Of a stretch of DNA of 39,041 nt, positions 18,018-25,566 are shown piece by piece. The stretch spans positions 1 to 39,041 of the forward strand of contig CAUJHW010000056.1 in the NCBI GenBank assembly GCA_963205005.1, written 5' to 3'. Within the stretch, counting starts at the first letter, position 1, and every line of letters begins with the position of its first letter. The position numbers were made by a program, and so were the translations under genes. The notes below the pieces were generated by a model. That model saw nothing but the letters and a program-made list of their open reading frames with translations, made no database searches and had not been told where the DNA came from. The DNA is from Pseudomonadota bacterium. Its GTDB lineage: Bacteria; Pseudomonadota; Alphaproteobacteria; Caulobacterales; Caulobacteraceae.

Positions 18018-19610
18018 ATGGAATCAGGTCGTCAGACGCCAACACGCCGGCAATTGCTGCATGCCATCGGACTGATGGGCGGCACCGCGGCGCTCTACCA
18101 GATGATGACCACCTTCGGTCATGCCGCCGAGAGCCGCTTCCCTGGACCGCCGAACCTGGCGGGCGCGCGCAAGGGCGCCTCCGTGATCGTGCTGGGCGCG
18201 GGCCTGGCTGGCATGCTGGCCGCCTACGAGCTGGAAAAGGCCGGCTACAGCGTCCGGATCCTGGAGTACCAGAACCGTCCCGGCGGCCGGAACTGGACGC
18301 TGCGCGGCGGCGACAAGATCACGGAAATGGGCGGCGCGACCCAGACCGTACAGTTCGCCAAGGGCAACTACCTGAACCCCGGCCCGTGGCGCATTCCGCA
18401 CCACCACCACACCCTGCTCCACTACTGCAAGAAGTTCGGCGTGGCCCTGGAGCCGTTCATCCAGTTCAACCACAACGCCTATGTCCACAACACCGACGCC
18501 TTCGGTGGCGCCCCGCAGCGCTTCCGCTCCCTGGCCGCGGATTTCGAGGGCAATGTCGCCGAGCTCTTGTCCAAGGCCATCGACCAGAAGTCGCTCGACA
18601 CCAAGCTCACGGCCGAGGACCAGGACAAGTTCAAGGAAGCCCTGCGCACCTGGGGCATGCTCGACGAGGACATGAAGTACGCCAAGAACCTGCGGTCCTC
18701 GAGCCACCGCGGTTTCGAACTGCCGCCCGGCGGCGGCGTCAACGGCGCCCCGAAGCCCTCCGACCTGTTCCCGCTGAACGAGGTGGTGAAGTCCGGCATC
18801 GCGGCCAATATGGCGTTCTTCATGAACGACGAGTTCCAGACCACCATGTTCCAGCCCGTCGGTGGCATGGACATGATCGGCAAGGGGTTCGCCAAGCAGG
18901 TCGACCGCCTGATCACCTACAATGCCAAGGTGACCAAGCTGATGCAGGACAAGAAGGGCGTCTCGGTCACTTACACGGACCTGGTGAAGGGCGGCACGGT
19001 CACCGCCGAGGCCGAGTTCTGCGTCTGCACCATCCCGCTGACGGTGCTGAGCCAGATCGAGACCAACCTGTCGGAGAAGAAGACTGCCGCGATCCAGGCG
19101 GTGCCCTACTCCAACTCGGTCAAGATCGGCCTCGAGATGCGCCGGCGGTTCTGGGAAGAAGACCAGGACATCTACGGTGGCCACTCGTTCACCAACCAGG
19201 AGATCAGCCTGGTTTCCTACCCCAACTTCGACTTCTTCAAGGACGGCCCGGCGGTCCTGCTGGGCGCCTTCGCCGGCGGGCCTGGCGGCTATCACCTGGG
19301 CGGCATGACCCCCGAGCAGCGGATCGAGGCGGCCCTGGCCCAGGGCGAGGTCTTCCACCCCAACGCCTACCGCAAGAACTTCATGAACGGCGTCTCGGTC
19401 GCCTGGAACCGGGTGCCGTGGGTGATGGGCTGCTGCGCCCGCTGGAACGAGGACACCCGCAAGGAGCACTACCAGGAGCTGGTGGCGCTGGAGGACCGCA
19501 TCGTCCTGGCCGGCGAGCACGCCTCATATGTCGGCTGCTGGATGGAGGGCTCTCTGCTCTCGTCCATCGACGCCATCACCCGTCTGCACAAGCGCGCGCT
19601 GGAGGCCTAG
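18018..19610 (+). CDS. Tat-exported flavin amine oxidase/dehydrogenase
   Basis: The 530-residue protein begins with a twin-arginine signal (TRRQLLHAIGLMGG, Arg10-Arg11), so it is likely folded with FAD before export to the periplasm. The FAD motif VIVLGAGLAG lies at 57-65 with Glu83 and RPGGR at 88-91. The C-terminal FAD loop LAGEHASYVGCWMEGS is near 497-511. This is the flavin monoamine oxidase/L-amino-acid oxidase superfamily, which oxidises an amine to an imine. A cytochrome c gene starts 3 bases after the stop. NicA2-type relatives are known to pass electrons to a cytochrome c rather than oxygen, so a dehydrogenase is the better guess. The amine substrate is unknown. Confidence 0.9.
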   Translation: MESGRQTPTRRQLLHAIGLMGGTAALYQMMTTFGHAAESRFPGPPNLAGARKGASVIVLGAGLAGMLAAYELEKAGYSVRILEYQNRPGGRNWTLRGGDKITEMGGATQTVQFAKGNYLNPGPWRIPHHHHTLLHYCKKFGVALEPFIQFNHNAYVHNTDAFGGAPQRFRSLAADFEGNVAELLSKAIDQKSLDTKLTAEDQDKFKEALRTWGMLDEDMKYAKNLRSSSHRGFELPPGGGVNGAPKPSDLFPLNEVVKSGIAANMAFFMNDEFQTTMFQPVGGMDMIGKGFAKQVDRLITYNAKVTKLMQDKKGVSVTYTDLVKGGTVTAEAEFCVCTIPLTVLSQIETNLSEKKTAAIQAVPYSNSVKIGLEMRRRFWEEDQDIYGGHSFTNQEISLVSYPNFDFFKDGPAVLLGAFAGGPGGYHLGGMTPEQRIEAALAQGEVFHPNAYRKNFMNGVSVAWNRVPWVMGCCARWNEDTRKEHYQELVALEDRIVLAGEHASYVGCWMEGSLLSSIDAITRLHKRALEA

Positions 19611-19613
19611 AGG

Positions 19614-20027
19614 ATGACCCGCCTGAAAACCCTCGCGCTCGCCGCACTGGTCTCCGCCTTCGCCCTGCCCGCGTTCGCCGACGAGCCCGGCCCCGGCGGC
19701 TCGAAACCGCCGAAGCCCAAGGACGGGGCCGACATCTACCGGATGTACTGCCAGGTCTGCCACATGGCCGACGGCAAGGGCGCGGTCGGCGCCGGCGCCT
19801 TCCCGGCGCTGGCCAGCAACGCCCGCATCGGCACCGCCCAGTACGCGATCTACATGATCGAAAAGGGCAAGGGCGGCATGCCCTACTTCAGCGACAGCCT
19901 GTCGCCCGCCCAGGTCGCCGACGTGGTCAACTACATCCGCACTCACTTCGGCAACGACTACAAGGACGCCGTCACCGCCAAGGACGTGGAACCCATGGCC
20001 AAGCCGCCAACCCAGGCGCGGCGGTAG
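19614..20027 (+). CDS. Periplasmic c-type cytochrome, partner of the amine oxidase
   Basis: The 137-residue product has a signal peptide (ALPAFA-D, about residue 22), a proline/lysine-rich linker and one class I cytochrome c domain. Heme attaches at Cys46 and Cys49 with His50 as ligand (CQVCH); Met89 in GGMPYF is the likely second axial ligand. The C-terminal helix reads VADVVNYIRTHFGN. Its 3-base distance from the flavoenzyme stop and shared periplasmic location suggest that it accepts electrons from FADH2 and passes them to the terminal oxidase. A strong terminator follows 16 bases after its stop. Confidence 0.92.
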   Translation: MTRLKTLALAALVSAFALPAFADEPGPGGSKPPKPKDGADIYRMYCQVCHMADGKGAVGAGAFPALASNARIGTAQYAIYMIEKGKGGMPYFSDSLSPAQVADVVNYIRTHFGNDYKDAVTAKDVEPMAKPPTQARR

Positions 20028-20043
20028 GGAGACTAGGGCGCAC

Positions 20044-20074
20044 CAACTCCCCTTTCGAAGCGAAAGGGGAGTTG
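20044..20074. terminator. Perfect hairpin between cytochrome c and the SDR gene
   Basis: CAACTCCCCTTTCG (20044-20057) and CGAAAGGGGAGTTG (20061-20074) form a perfect 14-bp stem with a 3-base loop. It lies between two convergent genes, so it can serve both as terminator. The sequence also has the look of a dispersed small palindromic element. Confidence 0.75.
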
Positions 20075-20082
20075 ATCTGACC

Positions 20083-20895
20083 CTACGCCCCCATGAACAT
20101 CTGCCGGATGCCCGCCCGGAAGGCGTCGATGCCGACGGCGAGGCGCTGGGCGTAGTTGGCCTTGGCGTCGGCGCCGGCGACGAAGGTGACGTGGTCGGTG
20201 GTGTCCGTGGCGGCCTCATATACCACCTCGGCGATCTGCTCGGCGGTGGAGCTGCTGGCGCGGCGGTCCGGGTCGGAGAAGGCGCCCATCACCCTGGCGA
20301 TCGCGGGGCCATAGGCTGGGTGCATCGACAGCACCAGTGAGCGGCTGGCGAAGTCGGTGGCGATGCCGCCGGGGGCCACGGTCTTCACCTTGATGCCGAA
20401 GGGCTGGAGCTCGAACGCCAGGCTCTCGCTCCAGCCTTCCAGGCCCCACTTCGTCGCGTGATAGACCGAGTTGAACGGGAAGGTGACCAGGCCGCCGATC
20501 GAGGTGGTAGTGACGATCGTCCCTTCGCCCCGCTCACGCATGGCCGGCAGGAACGCCTGGGTCACCCGCATCACGCCCAGCAGGTTGGTGTCCAGTTGCC
20601 GGGTCAGCTGATCGTCTGTGGCGCCCTCGAAGGCGCCCGCCAGGCCGTAGCCGGCGTTGTTGAACAGCACATCGACCGGTCCGAGCGCCAGGGCCGCCTT
20701 CGCGGTCTCAGCGATCTGCGCCGGGTTGGTCACGTCCAGCGGCAGGACGGTGATTCCGGCGACGGCGCTCAGTTCCGTCTCCTTGGACGGGTCGCGCATG
20801 GTGGCGATGACCTTCCAGCCCTTGTTCGCGAACAGCAGGGCGGTGGCGCGTCCGAGGCCGGTGGACGCCCCGGTGATGAAGATGGTCTTGGACAT
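20083..20895 (-). CDS. Short-chain dehydrogenase, second gene of a TetR pair
   Basis: A 270-residue classical SDR with cofactor motif TGASTGLG near residue 8, the DVLFNNAGYG segment, TTTSIGGL and the catalytic YHATK. The C-terminal part, with EQIAEVVYEAATD, resembles SDRs that often sit under TetR control. ATG 20895 is chosen for the TGGAG just before it; a TTG at 20919 would add 8 residues. It lies 50 bases behind the tetR-like gene on the same strand, so it is probably the regulated gene. The substrate is unknown. Confidence 0.92.
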   Translation of the reverse strand: MSKTIFITGASTGLGRATALLFANKGWKVIATMRDPSKETELSAVAGITVLPLDVTNPAQIAETAKAALALGPVDVLFNNAGYGLAGAFEGATDDQLTRQLDTNLLGVMRVTQAFLPAMRERGEGTIVTTTSIGGLVTFPFNSVYHATKWGLEGWSESLAFELQPFGIKVKTVAPGGIATDFASRSLVLSMHPAYGPAIARVMGAFSDPDRRASSSTAEQIAEVVYEAATDTTDHVTFVAGADAKANYAQRLAVGIDAFRAGIRQMFMGA

Positions 20896-20945
20896 TTTCG
20901 GCTCCAAAGTGAATTTCAACTCAGTTTCAGGACAAAACGAAACAG

Positions 20946-21512
20946 TCAGGCCTTGAGCGCATCCCAGCAGAGCGTGGCGACGCTCTCCTGGAACGCGGCA
21001 TAGCGTTCGGGCGACATGCCGGCGGCGAGCGGGGCCATGGCCCGGGCTGTTCCGCCGAGGAATTCCATCATCCAGCGGGTGTCGAGATCCTTGAGCAGTT
21101 GCTCGGCCTTGCCGCGTTCCAGCAGAAGCGCGACCGGGCGCGCGCCCAACGCCGCCGTCGCGCGGGTCTCCTCGGTCACATAAGGCGAGTTCGCCATCTG
21201 CGCCATGAAGACAATTTCTGCATTATGTTCAACGATATAATCCAGATACGCCTTGGCCAGACGGGTGAAGGCGGCCCGCACCGGCAGCCCCTCGTCGCGA
21301 ACCACGAAGGCGGCGAAGGTCTGCTTGGTGTGCAGGTAGAGCGCGTCGAGCAGCGCGTCCTTGCCCTTGAAGTAGATATAGACCGTGCCCGTCGCCACGC
21401 CGGCCCGGCGCGCCACCGCCTCGATGGACAGACCGGCCAGGCCCACCGACTGGATCTCGTCCAAGGTAGCCCGCAGGATGTCCTGGGCCTTGCCTTCGTC
21501 CTTCTGGCGCAT
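20946..21512 (-). CDS. TetR/AcrR-family transcriptional regulator
   Basis: The 188-residue protein has the TetR N-terminal helix-turn-helix: ILRATLDEIQSVGLAGLSIEAVARRAGVATGTVYIYFKGKDALLDALY spans about residues 12-59. A helical ligand-binding domain follows. It probably represses its own operon with the SDR gene, and perhaps the divergent hydrolase gene at 21609, with release by a small ligand. A perfect 7-base dyad lies 8 bases before its start codon, a normal position for autoregulation. The inducer cannot be predicted. Confidence 0.93.
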   Translation of the reverse strand: MRQKDEGKAQDILRATLDEIQSVGLAGLSIEAVARRAGVATGTVYIYFKGKDALLDALYLHTKQTFAAFVVRDEGLPVRAAFTRLAKAYLDYIVEHNAEIVFMAQMANSPYVTEETRATAALGARPVALLLERGKAEQLLKDLDTRWMMEFLGGTARAMAPLAAGMSPERYAAFQESVATLCWDALKA

Positions 21513-21520
21513 GGCCTATA

Positions 21521-21536
21521 GTGAATAACTATTCAC
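21521..21536. promoter_or_regulatory. Likely TetR operator palindrome
   Basis: GTGAATA-AC-TATTCAC has perfect 7-base arms around a 2-base centre. It sits between the divergent tetR-like gene (start 21512) and the hydrolase gene (start 21609). The TGAAT...ATTCA core is a form seen at many TetR/AcrR-type operators. A second perfect dyad, CAAGGCC-CCAT-GGCCTTG, follows at 21544-21561. Confidence 0.7.
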
Positions 21537-21608
21537 GTTCTTGCAAGGCCCCATGGCCTTGACCGCCAGGGTTCTGTATCCGGACGCCTCCGAGCATCGG
21601 CAGTTCCC

Positions 21609-22484
21609 ATGACAGATCACCCCACCGGACCCACCTCGCAGAGCTTCGTCTCCCAGCGTCTGCGCCTGCACTACGTGGACTGGGGCAACCCGACGGCGCC
21701 GCCGCTGATCCTGCTGCACGGCGGCCGAGATCACTGCCGCAACTGGGACTGGGTGGCCCAGGACCTGCGCCGCGACTACCACGTCATCGCGCCGGACCTG
21801 CGCGGCCACGGCGACAGCGCCTATTCGCCCAGCGGCGACTACAGCATGTCGAGCTTTGTCTACGACCTGGCCCAGTTGATCCATCAGCAGAAGCTGGCCC
21901 CGGTCCGGATTGTCGCCCACTCGCTGGGCGGCGCCATCACCCTGCGCTACGCGGGCGCCTTCCCGGAGACGGTGGAGAAGATCGTGGCCATCGAAGGCCT
22001 GGGGCCCTCGCCCGCGATGCTGGCCGAGCGCGCCCAGCGCACGCCGATGGAGCGCATCCGCACCTGGGTGGCCGAGACCCGCAAGCTCGCCGGCCGCACG
22101 CCGCGCCGCTACGCCTCCATCGAGGAGGCTTTCGGTCGCATGCAGGCCGAGAACAGCCACCTGACGCCGGAACAGGCCCGCTACCTCACCGTCCACGGCG
22201 TCAGCCAGAACGAGGACGGGACCTACAGCTGGAAGTTCGACAACTACATCCGCTCATTCTCGCCGACCGACTTCACCCCGGCCGAAATCCAGCAACTCTG
22301 GGCCAGCATCACCTGCCCGGTCCTGCTGGTAAACGGCGCCGAGAGCTGGGCCTCGAACCCAGAGAAGGACGGCCGGATGGCCCACTTCCAGAACGCCCGC
22401 CTCATCGAGTACGAGCGCGCCGGTCACTGGGTCCACCACGACCGCCTCGACGATTTCCTCGCCGACGTGCGGGCGTTCCTCTAG
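21609..22484 (+). CDS. Alpha/beta-fold hydrolase
   Basis: The 291-residue protein is a classic alpha/beta hydrolase: oxyanion motif LILLHGGRDHCRNWDWV near 33-50, DLRGHGDS at 63-70, the nucleophile elbow AHSLGG with Ser105, and the C-terminal histidine in AGHWVHHDRLDDF. There is no signal peptide, so it acts in the cytoplasm on an ester, lactone or C-C substrate, or as a dehalogenase-like enzyme. It diverges from the tetR-like gene and shares its control region, so it may belong to the same regulon. It ends 4 bases before the convergent cinA-type gene. Confidence 0.9.
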   Translation: MTDHPTGPTSQSFVSQRLRLHYVDWGNPTAPPLILLHGGRDHCRNWDWVAQDLRRDYHVIAPDLRGHGDSAYSPSGDYSMSSFVYDLAQLIHQQKLAPVRIVAHSLGGAITLRYAGAFPETVEKIVAIEGLGPSPAMLAERAQRTPMERIRTWVAETRKLAGRTPRRYASIEEAFGRMQAENSHLTPEQARYLTVHGVSQNEDGTYSWKFDNYIRSFSPTDFTPAEIQQLWASITCPVLLVNGAESWASNPEKDGRMAHFQNARLIEYERAGHWVHHDRLDDFLADVRAFL

Positions 22485-22488
22485 CGCC

Positions 22489-22974
22489 CTACGCGCTCGC
22501 CAGCGCCCGGCGCAGCAGTTCCAGCGCGCCTGCCGCGAAGGCGAACATGTTGGCCGAGCGGTCGCTGGAGCCGGTCTCGATGGTGAGCACCTGCTCCACC
22601 GGGCCGGAGATCGCCACGCAGGTGTGACCCGAGGCGTCGCCGTAGCCGTTCCCGGTCGGGCCAGCCGCGCCGGTCTCCGAGATGCCCCAGGTCGCCCCGT
22701 ACCGCTCCACCTGATTGCGGGCCAGCAGCAGGGCGTAGGGCTCGCTGGCCGAACGCATCCCCTCCAGCGCCTCGCGCGGGATGTCGGTCAGCAGCACCCG
22801 GGCCTTGGGCGTGTAGACCACGGCCCCGCCAAGGTAATAAGCCGACGCGCCGGGCACGCTCAGCAGCGCCGCCGAGATAAGCCCGCCGGACGAACTCTCC
22901 GCTACCGCGATCTTCTCGCCCCGCGCCTTCAGCGCTGCTCCGATTTCCGCCGCCAGGGCCTCCAGCTCTTCCAT
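22489..22974 (-). CDS. CinA C-terminal domain protein (NMN deamidase-type)
   Basis: The 161-residue protein is a stand-alone CinA-C domain, like PncC. It has the N-terminal helix, then VAESSSGGLISAAL where most members read AESCTGG, YYLGGAVVYTPKAR, the GISETGAAGPTGNGYG motif and a terminal ALELLRRAL helix. PncC deamidates nicotinamide mononucleotide in the pyridine nucleotide salvage cycle. The altered AESSSGG motif keeps the key serine but replaces Cys-Thr, so activity is likely but not certain. Confidence 0.88.
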   Translation of the reverse strand: MEELEALAAEIGAALKARGEKIAVAESSSGGLISAALLSVPGASAYYLGGAVVYTPKARVLLTDIPREALEGMRSASEPYALLLARNQVERYGATWGISETGAAGPTGNGYGDASGHTCVAISGPVEQVLTIETGSSDRSANMFAFAAGALELLRRALASA

Positions 22975-23059
22975 ACCGATCCTTCCGCTTGGCGAACCCG
23001 CCGTTCGGGGGCCATGATGCCGCTATTCGAGACAAGAAGCATACTGCCGGAGGAAATTG

Positions 23060-24292
23060 ATGGACGCGCATTCGCAGTGGACGGGCCTGGACGCCGCCCG
23101 GCTGGAACGGATCACCGACCACCTGGAACGCAACTACATGTCGTCCGGCAAGCTGGTCGGCTGCCAGGTCAGCGTCGCCCGCCATGGCCACCTGGCCTAC
23201 TTCAAGTCCTTCGGCCTGATGGACCGTGAGCGGAACGCTCCCACGCGCGACGACACGATCTACCGCATCTATTCCATGACCAAGCCGATCGCCTCGGTGG
23301 CGCTGATGACCCTGTACGAACAGGGCTATTTCCAGCTCAACGACCCGGTCTCGCGTTACGTCCCCTCCTGGAAGAACCACCGCGTGTGGGTCTCCGGCGA
23401 AGGCGATGACATGAAGACCGAGGCGGTGAACCGCCCGATTACCTTCCGCGACGTGCTCAGCCACACCGCGGGCCTGACCTACGGCGGCGGTCTGCCCGGC
23501 GTCGGAGTCCAGCACCCGATCGACAACATCTATCGCGGTCTCAAGATCCGCTCATCGGGCAGCACCGACACCATGATGCAGTTCATGGACAAGCTGGGCC
23601 AGGTGCCGCTGCGCTATCAGCCGGGCACGGCCTGGATGTACTCACTGGCGACCGATGTCTGCGGCGCCCTGGTGGAGATCATCTCGGGCAAGCCGCTGGC
23701 CCAGTACCTGCAGGATACGATCTTCGGCCCGCTGGGCATGAAAGACACCAGCTTCGTCGTGGCTCCGGACAAGGTGGACCGCTTCGCCGCCAACTATCAG
23801 CGCGAGCCCGACAAGTCGCTGAAGCTGATCGACGACCCGCAGACCAGCGCCTTCACGAAAGAGCCCGGCTTCAAGTCGGGCGGCGGCGGCCTGACTGGCA
23901 CCAGCGCTGACTACATGCGCTTCTGCGAAATGCTGCGCCGGGGCGGCGAGCTCGACGGCCATCGGGTGCTGGGCCCGCGGACCATCGAGATCATGCACAT
24001 GAACCACCTGCCGGACGGCAAGGACCTTACCCAGCTGGCCATCGGCGGCTTCTCCGAGACCGCCAACGAGGGCGTGGGCTTCGGCCTGGGCTTCGCCTCG
24101 ACCATGAGCCAGGTCGCGACGGGCTCGCTGGGGGCCGGCGACTACTACTGGGGCGGCGCGGCCTCGACCATTTTCTGGGTCGATCCGAAGGAAGACCTCT
24201 GCGTCGTGTTCATGACCCAGCTGATGCCGTCGGGAACCTTCAACTTCCGCGGCCAGCTGAAGAGCATCATCTACTCGTCGATCATCGACTGA
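23060..24292 (+). CDS. Serine hydrolase, class C beta-lactamase/EstB-like family
   Basis: The 410-residue protein has the penicillin-binding-protein-like fold. The nucleophile motif is SMTK with Ser72 and Lys75, the second motif is Tyr194 in MYSLATDV, and the third is WGGAAST near residue 360. The YRIYSMTKPIASVA start and FGPLGMKDTSF match family VIII esterases such as EstB. No signal peptide is seen, so it is probably a cytoplasmic esterase acting on short acyl esters and not a true resistance enzyme. GGAGGAAATTG precedes ATG 23060; the in-frame TTG one codon earlier is part of the same leader. Confidence 0.9.
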   Translation: MDAHSQWTGLDAARLERITDHLERNYMSSGKLVGCQVSVARHGHLAYFKSFGLMDRERNAPTRDDTIYRIYSMTKPIASVALMTLYEQGYFQLNDPVSRYVPSWKNHRVWVSGEGDDMKTEAVNRPITFRDVLSHTAGLTYGGGLPGVGVQHPIDNIYRGLKIRSSGSTDTMMQFMDKLGQVPLRYQPGTAWMYSLATDVCGALVEIISGKPLAQYLQDTIFGPLGMKDTSFVVAPDKVDRFAANYQREPDKSLKLIDDPQTSAFTKEPGFKSGGGGLTGTSADYMRFCEMLRRGGELDGHRVLGPRTIEIMHMNHLPDGKDLTQLAIGGFSETANEGVGFGLGFASTMSQVATGSLGAGDYYWGGAASTIFWVDPKEDLCVVFMTQLMPSGTFNFRGQLKSIIYSSIID

Positions 24293-24310
24293 GGATTTCC
24301 CGCAGCGGGT

Positions 24311-24452
24311 GTCATCCCGGTTTTGGCGCAGCCAAAGACCGGGACCCCCAACGCCGGAGGCTGGAATCAGAGTCGAAGCGGCGCCGCTGTAGCTAATCGG
24401 TGGGCGCGACGCTGGGGGTCCCGGTCTTCCGCTTCGCAGAAACCGGGATGAC
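24311..24452. repeat. Long imperfect inverted repeat element
   Basis: The left arm 24311-24354 and the right arm 24409-24452 match in about 37 of 44 positions when one is reverse-complemented, around a 54-base centre. Each arm starts with GTCATCCCGG and contains GACCGGGACCCCCA. It can form a large hairpin and lies in the 213-base gap after the serine hydrolase gene, so it may also stop transcription. A shorter relative is at 34411-34451, which suggests a dispersed intergenic family. No transposase is present. Confidence 0.8.
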
Positions 24453-24505
24453 GCTGAGGGGGTAGCTCTCGCGCGCCACCGCGATGTGATGCTACACATC
24501 GGCCC

Positions 24506-24739
24506 ATGCCGATGACCCAAGACGCCCTTGAAGCCGCCCTGCGCGAAGGCTTCCCCGACGCCGAGATCGAGATCCAGGACCTGGCCGGCGACGGCGACCA
24601 CTACAAGGCCCGGATCGTCTCACAGGCCTTCAAGGGCCTGCCCCGGGTGCGCCAGCATCAGCTTGTCTATGCCGCGCTCAAGGGCCGGATGGGCGGCGAG
24701 TTGCACGCCCTGGCGCTGGAGACCTCCGCGCCCGCCTGA
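24506..24739 (+). CDS. bolA: BolA-family protein
   Basis: The 77-residue product matches BolA/IbaG-type proteins: an ALEAALREGFPDAEIEIQDLAGDGDHYKARIVS start and a LVYAALKGRMGGELHALALET end with the conserved histidine region. BolA proteins bind a [2Fe-2S] cluster together with a CGFS glutaredoxin and help cluster transfer or regulation. The glutaredoxin gene follows at 24806, the standard pairing. The start could also be ATG 24512; the ribosome site is weak in both cases. Confidence 0.92.
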   Translation: MPMTQDALEAALREGFPDAEIEIQDLAGDGDHYKARIVSQAFKGLPRVRQHQLVYAALKGRMGGELHALALETSAPA

Positions 24740-24805
24740 CCGGCTTGACCCGGGCGGCCAGCATCCCTAGCTCTTGCCCACAGATTTCCGCCGAAAGGGC
24801 GTCAG

Positions 24806-25150
24806 ATGTCCGAAGCTGCCACCGACAATCCCGTCCACGCCTGGATCGCCAAGTCCGTGGCCGAGAACCCCGTGATCCTGTTCATGAAGGGCGAACCGGA
24901 ACAGCCCCGCTGCGGCTTCTCGGCCGTGAGCGTGCAGATCCTGGATCATCTCGGCGTCGAGTTCGTCGGCGTCGACGTGCTGCAGAGCGAGCCCCTGCGC
25001 GAGGGCATCAAGACCTTCTCCGACTGGCCGACGATCCCGCAGCTCTACGTGAAGGGCGAGTTCGTCGGCGGCTGCGACATCATCAAGGAGATGTTCCAGT
25101 CCGGCGAGCTGAAGACCATGCTGGCCGAGCAGGGCCTGCTGGAAGCGTGA
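24806..25150 (+). CDS. grxD: Monothiol glutaredoxin, Grx4 type
   Basis: The 114-residue protein has the CGFS active site at Cys36 (PRCGFSAV), the WPTIPQLYVKGEFVGGCDI glutathione-binding segment and the PVILFMKG strand. This is the monothiol glutaredoxin that carries or inserts [2Fe-2S] clusters with glutathione and BolA. It follows bolA by 66 bases, and its stop overlaps the GTG of the thioesterase gene (GTGA). Confidence 0.97.
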   Translation: MSEAATDNPVHAWIAKSVAENPVILFMKGEPEQPRCGFSAVSVQILDHLGVEFVGVDVLQSEPLREGIKTFSDWPTIPQLYVKGEFVGGCDIIKEMFQSGELKTMLAEQGLLEA

Positions 25151-25566
25151 CCCGCCTGCTCGAGCCGCCGGAAGGCCGGAAGGTCTTCCGGCTCGACTTC
25201 GAGCCCACGGCCGCCGACATCGACGAGAACGGCCACGTGAACAACGTGGTCTATCTGCGCTGGGCCCAGGACCTGGGCGTCGCCCACTGGCGTTCGCTGG
25301 CGCCGCCGGAAGCCCAGGCTGCCTGGGCGTGGATCGCGCTCCGCCACGAGGTCGACTACCGCCGCGAACTCAAACCTGGCGAAATCGCCCGCGGGCGCAC
25401 CTGGGTCGCCGAGGCCGCCCAGGGCCCGCGCTTCGACCGCTTCATCCGCCTCGATCACCCGGACGGCCAGATGTGCGCCCAGGTCCACACAACCTGGGTG
25501 CTGATCGAGCAGGCCACCGGCCGGCCCCGCCGCGTGCCCGACTGGATCACCGGGATGTTCGCCTAG
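25147..25566 (+). CDS. Hotdog-fold acyl-CoA thioesterase (4HBT type)
   Basis: The 139-residue protein shows the hotdog pattern: TAADIDENGHVNNVVYLRWAQDL near residues 21-43, then the HEVDYRRELKPGEIARGRTWV strand-turn and VHTTWVLIEQATGRPRRVPDW. The D-x-x-G-H-V-N-N motif is typical of YbgC/FatA-like thioesterases, which release acyl groups from CoA or ACP. The GTG start overlaps the grxD stop. The gene overlaps the following MscS gene in turn (TAGTG), so three unrelated functions are coupled. Confidence 0.9.
   Translation: MTRLLEPPEGRKVFRLDFEPTAADIDENGHVNNVVYLRWAQDLGVAHWRSLAPPEAQAAWAWIALRHEVDYRRELKPGEIARGRTWVAEAAQGPRFDRFIRLDHPDGQMCAQVHTTWVLIEQATGRPRRVPDWITGMFA

Noticed and set aside
18018..20027. 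A nicotine degradation gene pair
   Set aside because: Only the general layout matches NicA2-type enzymes; no other nicotine pathway genes are present, so I do not assign a substrate.
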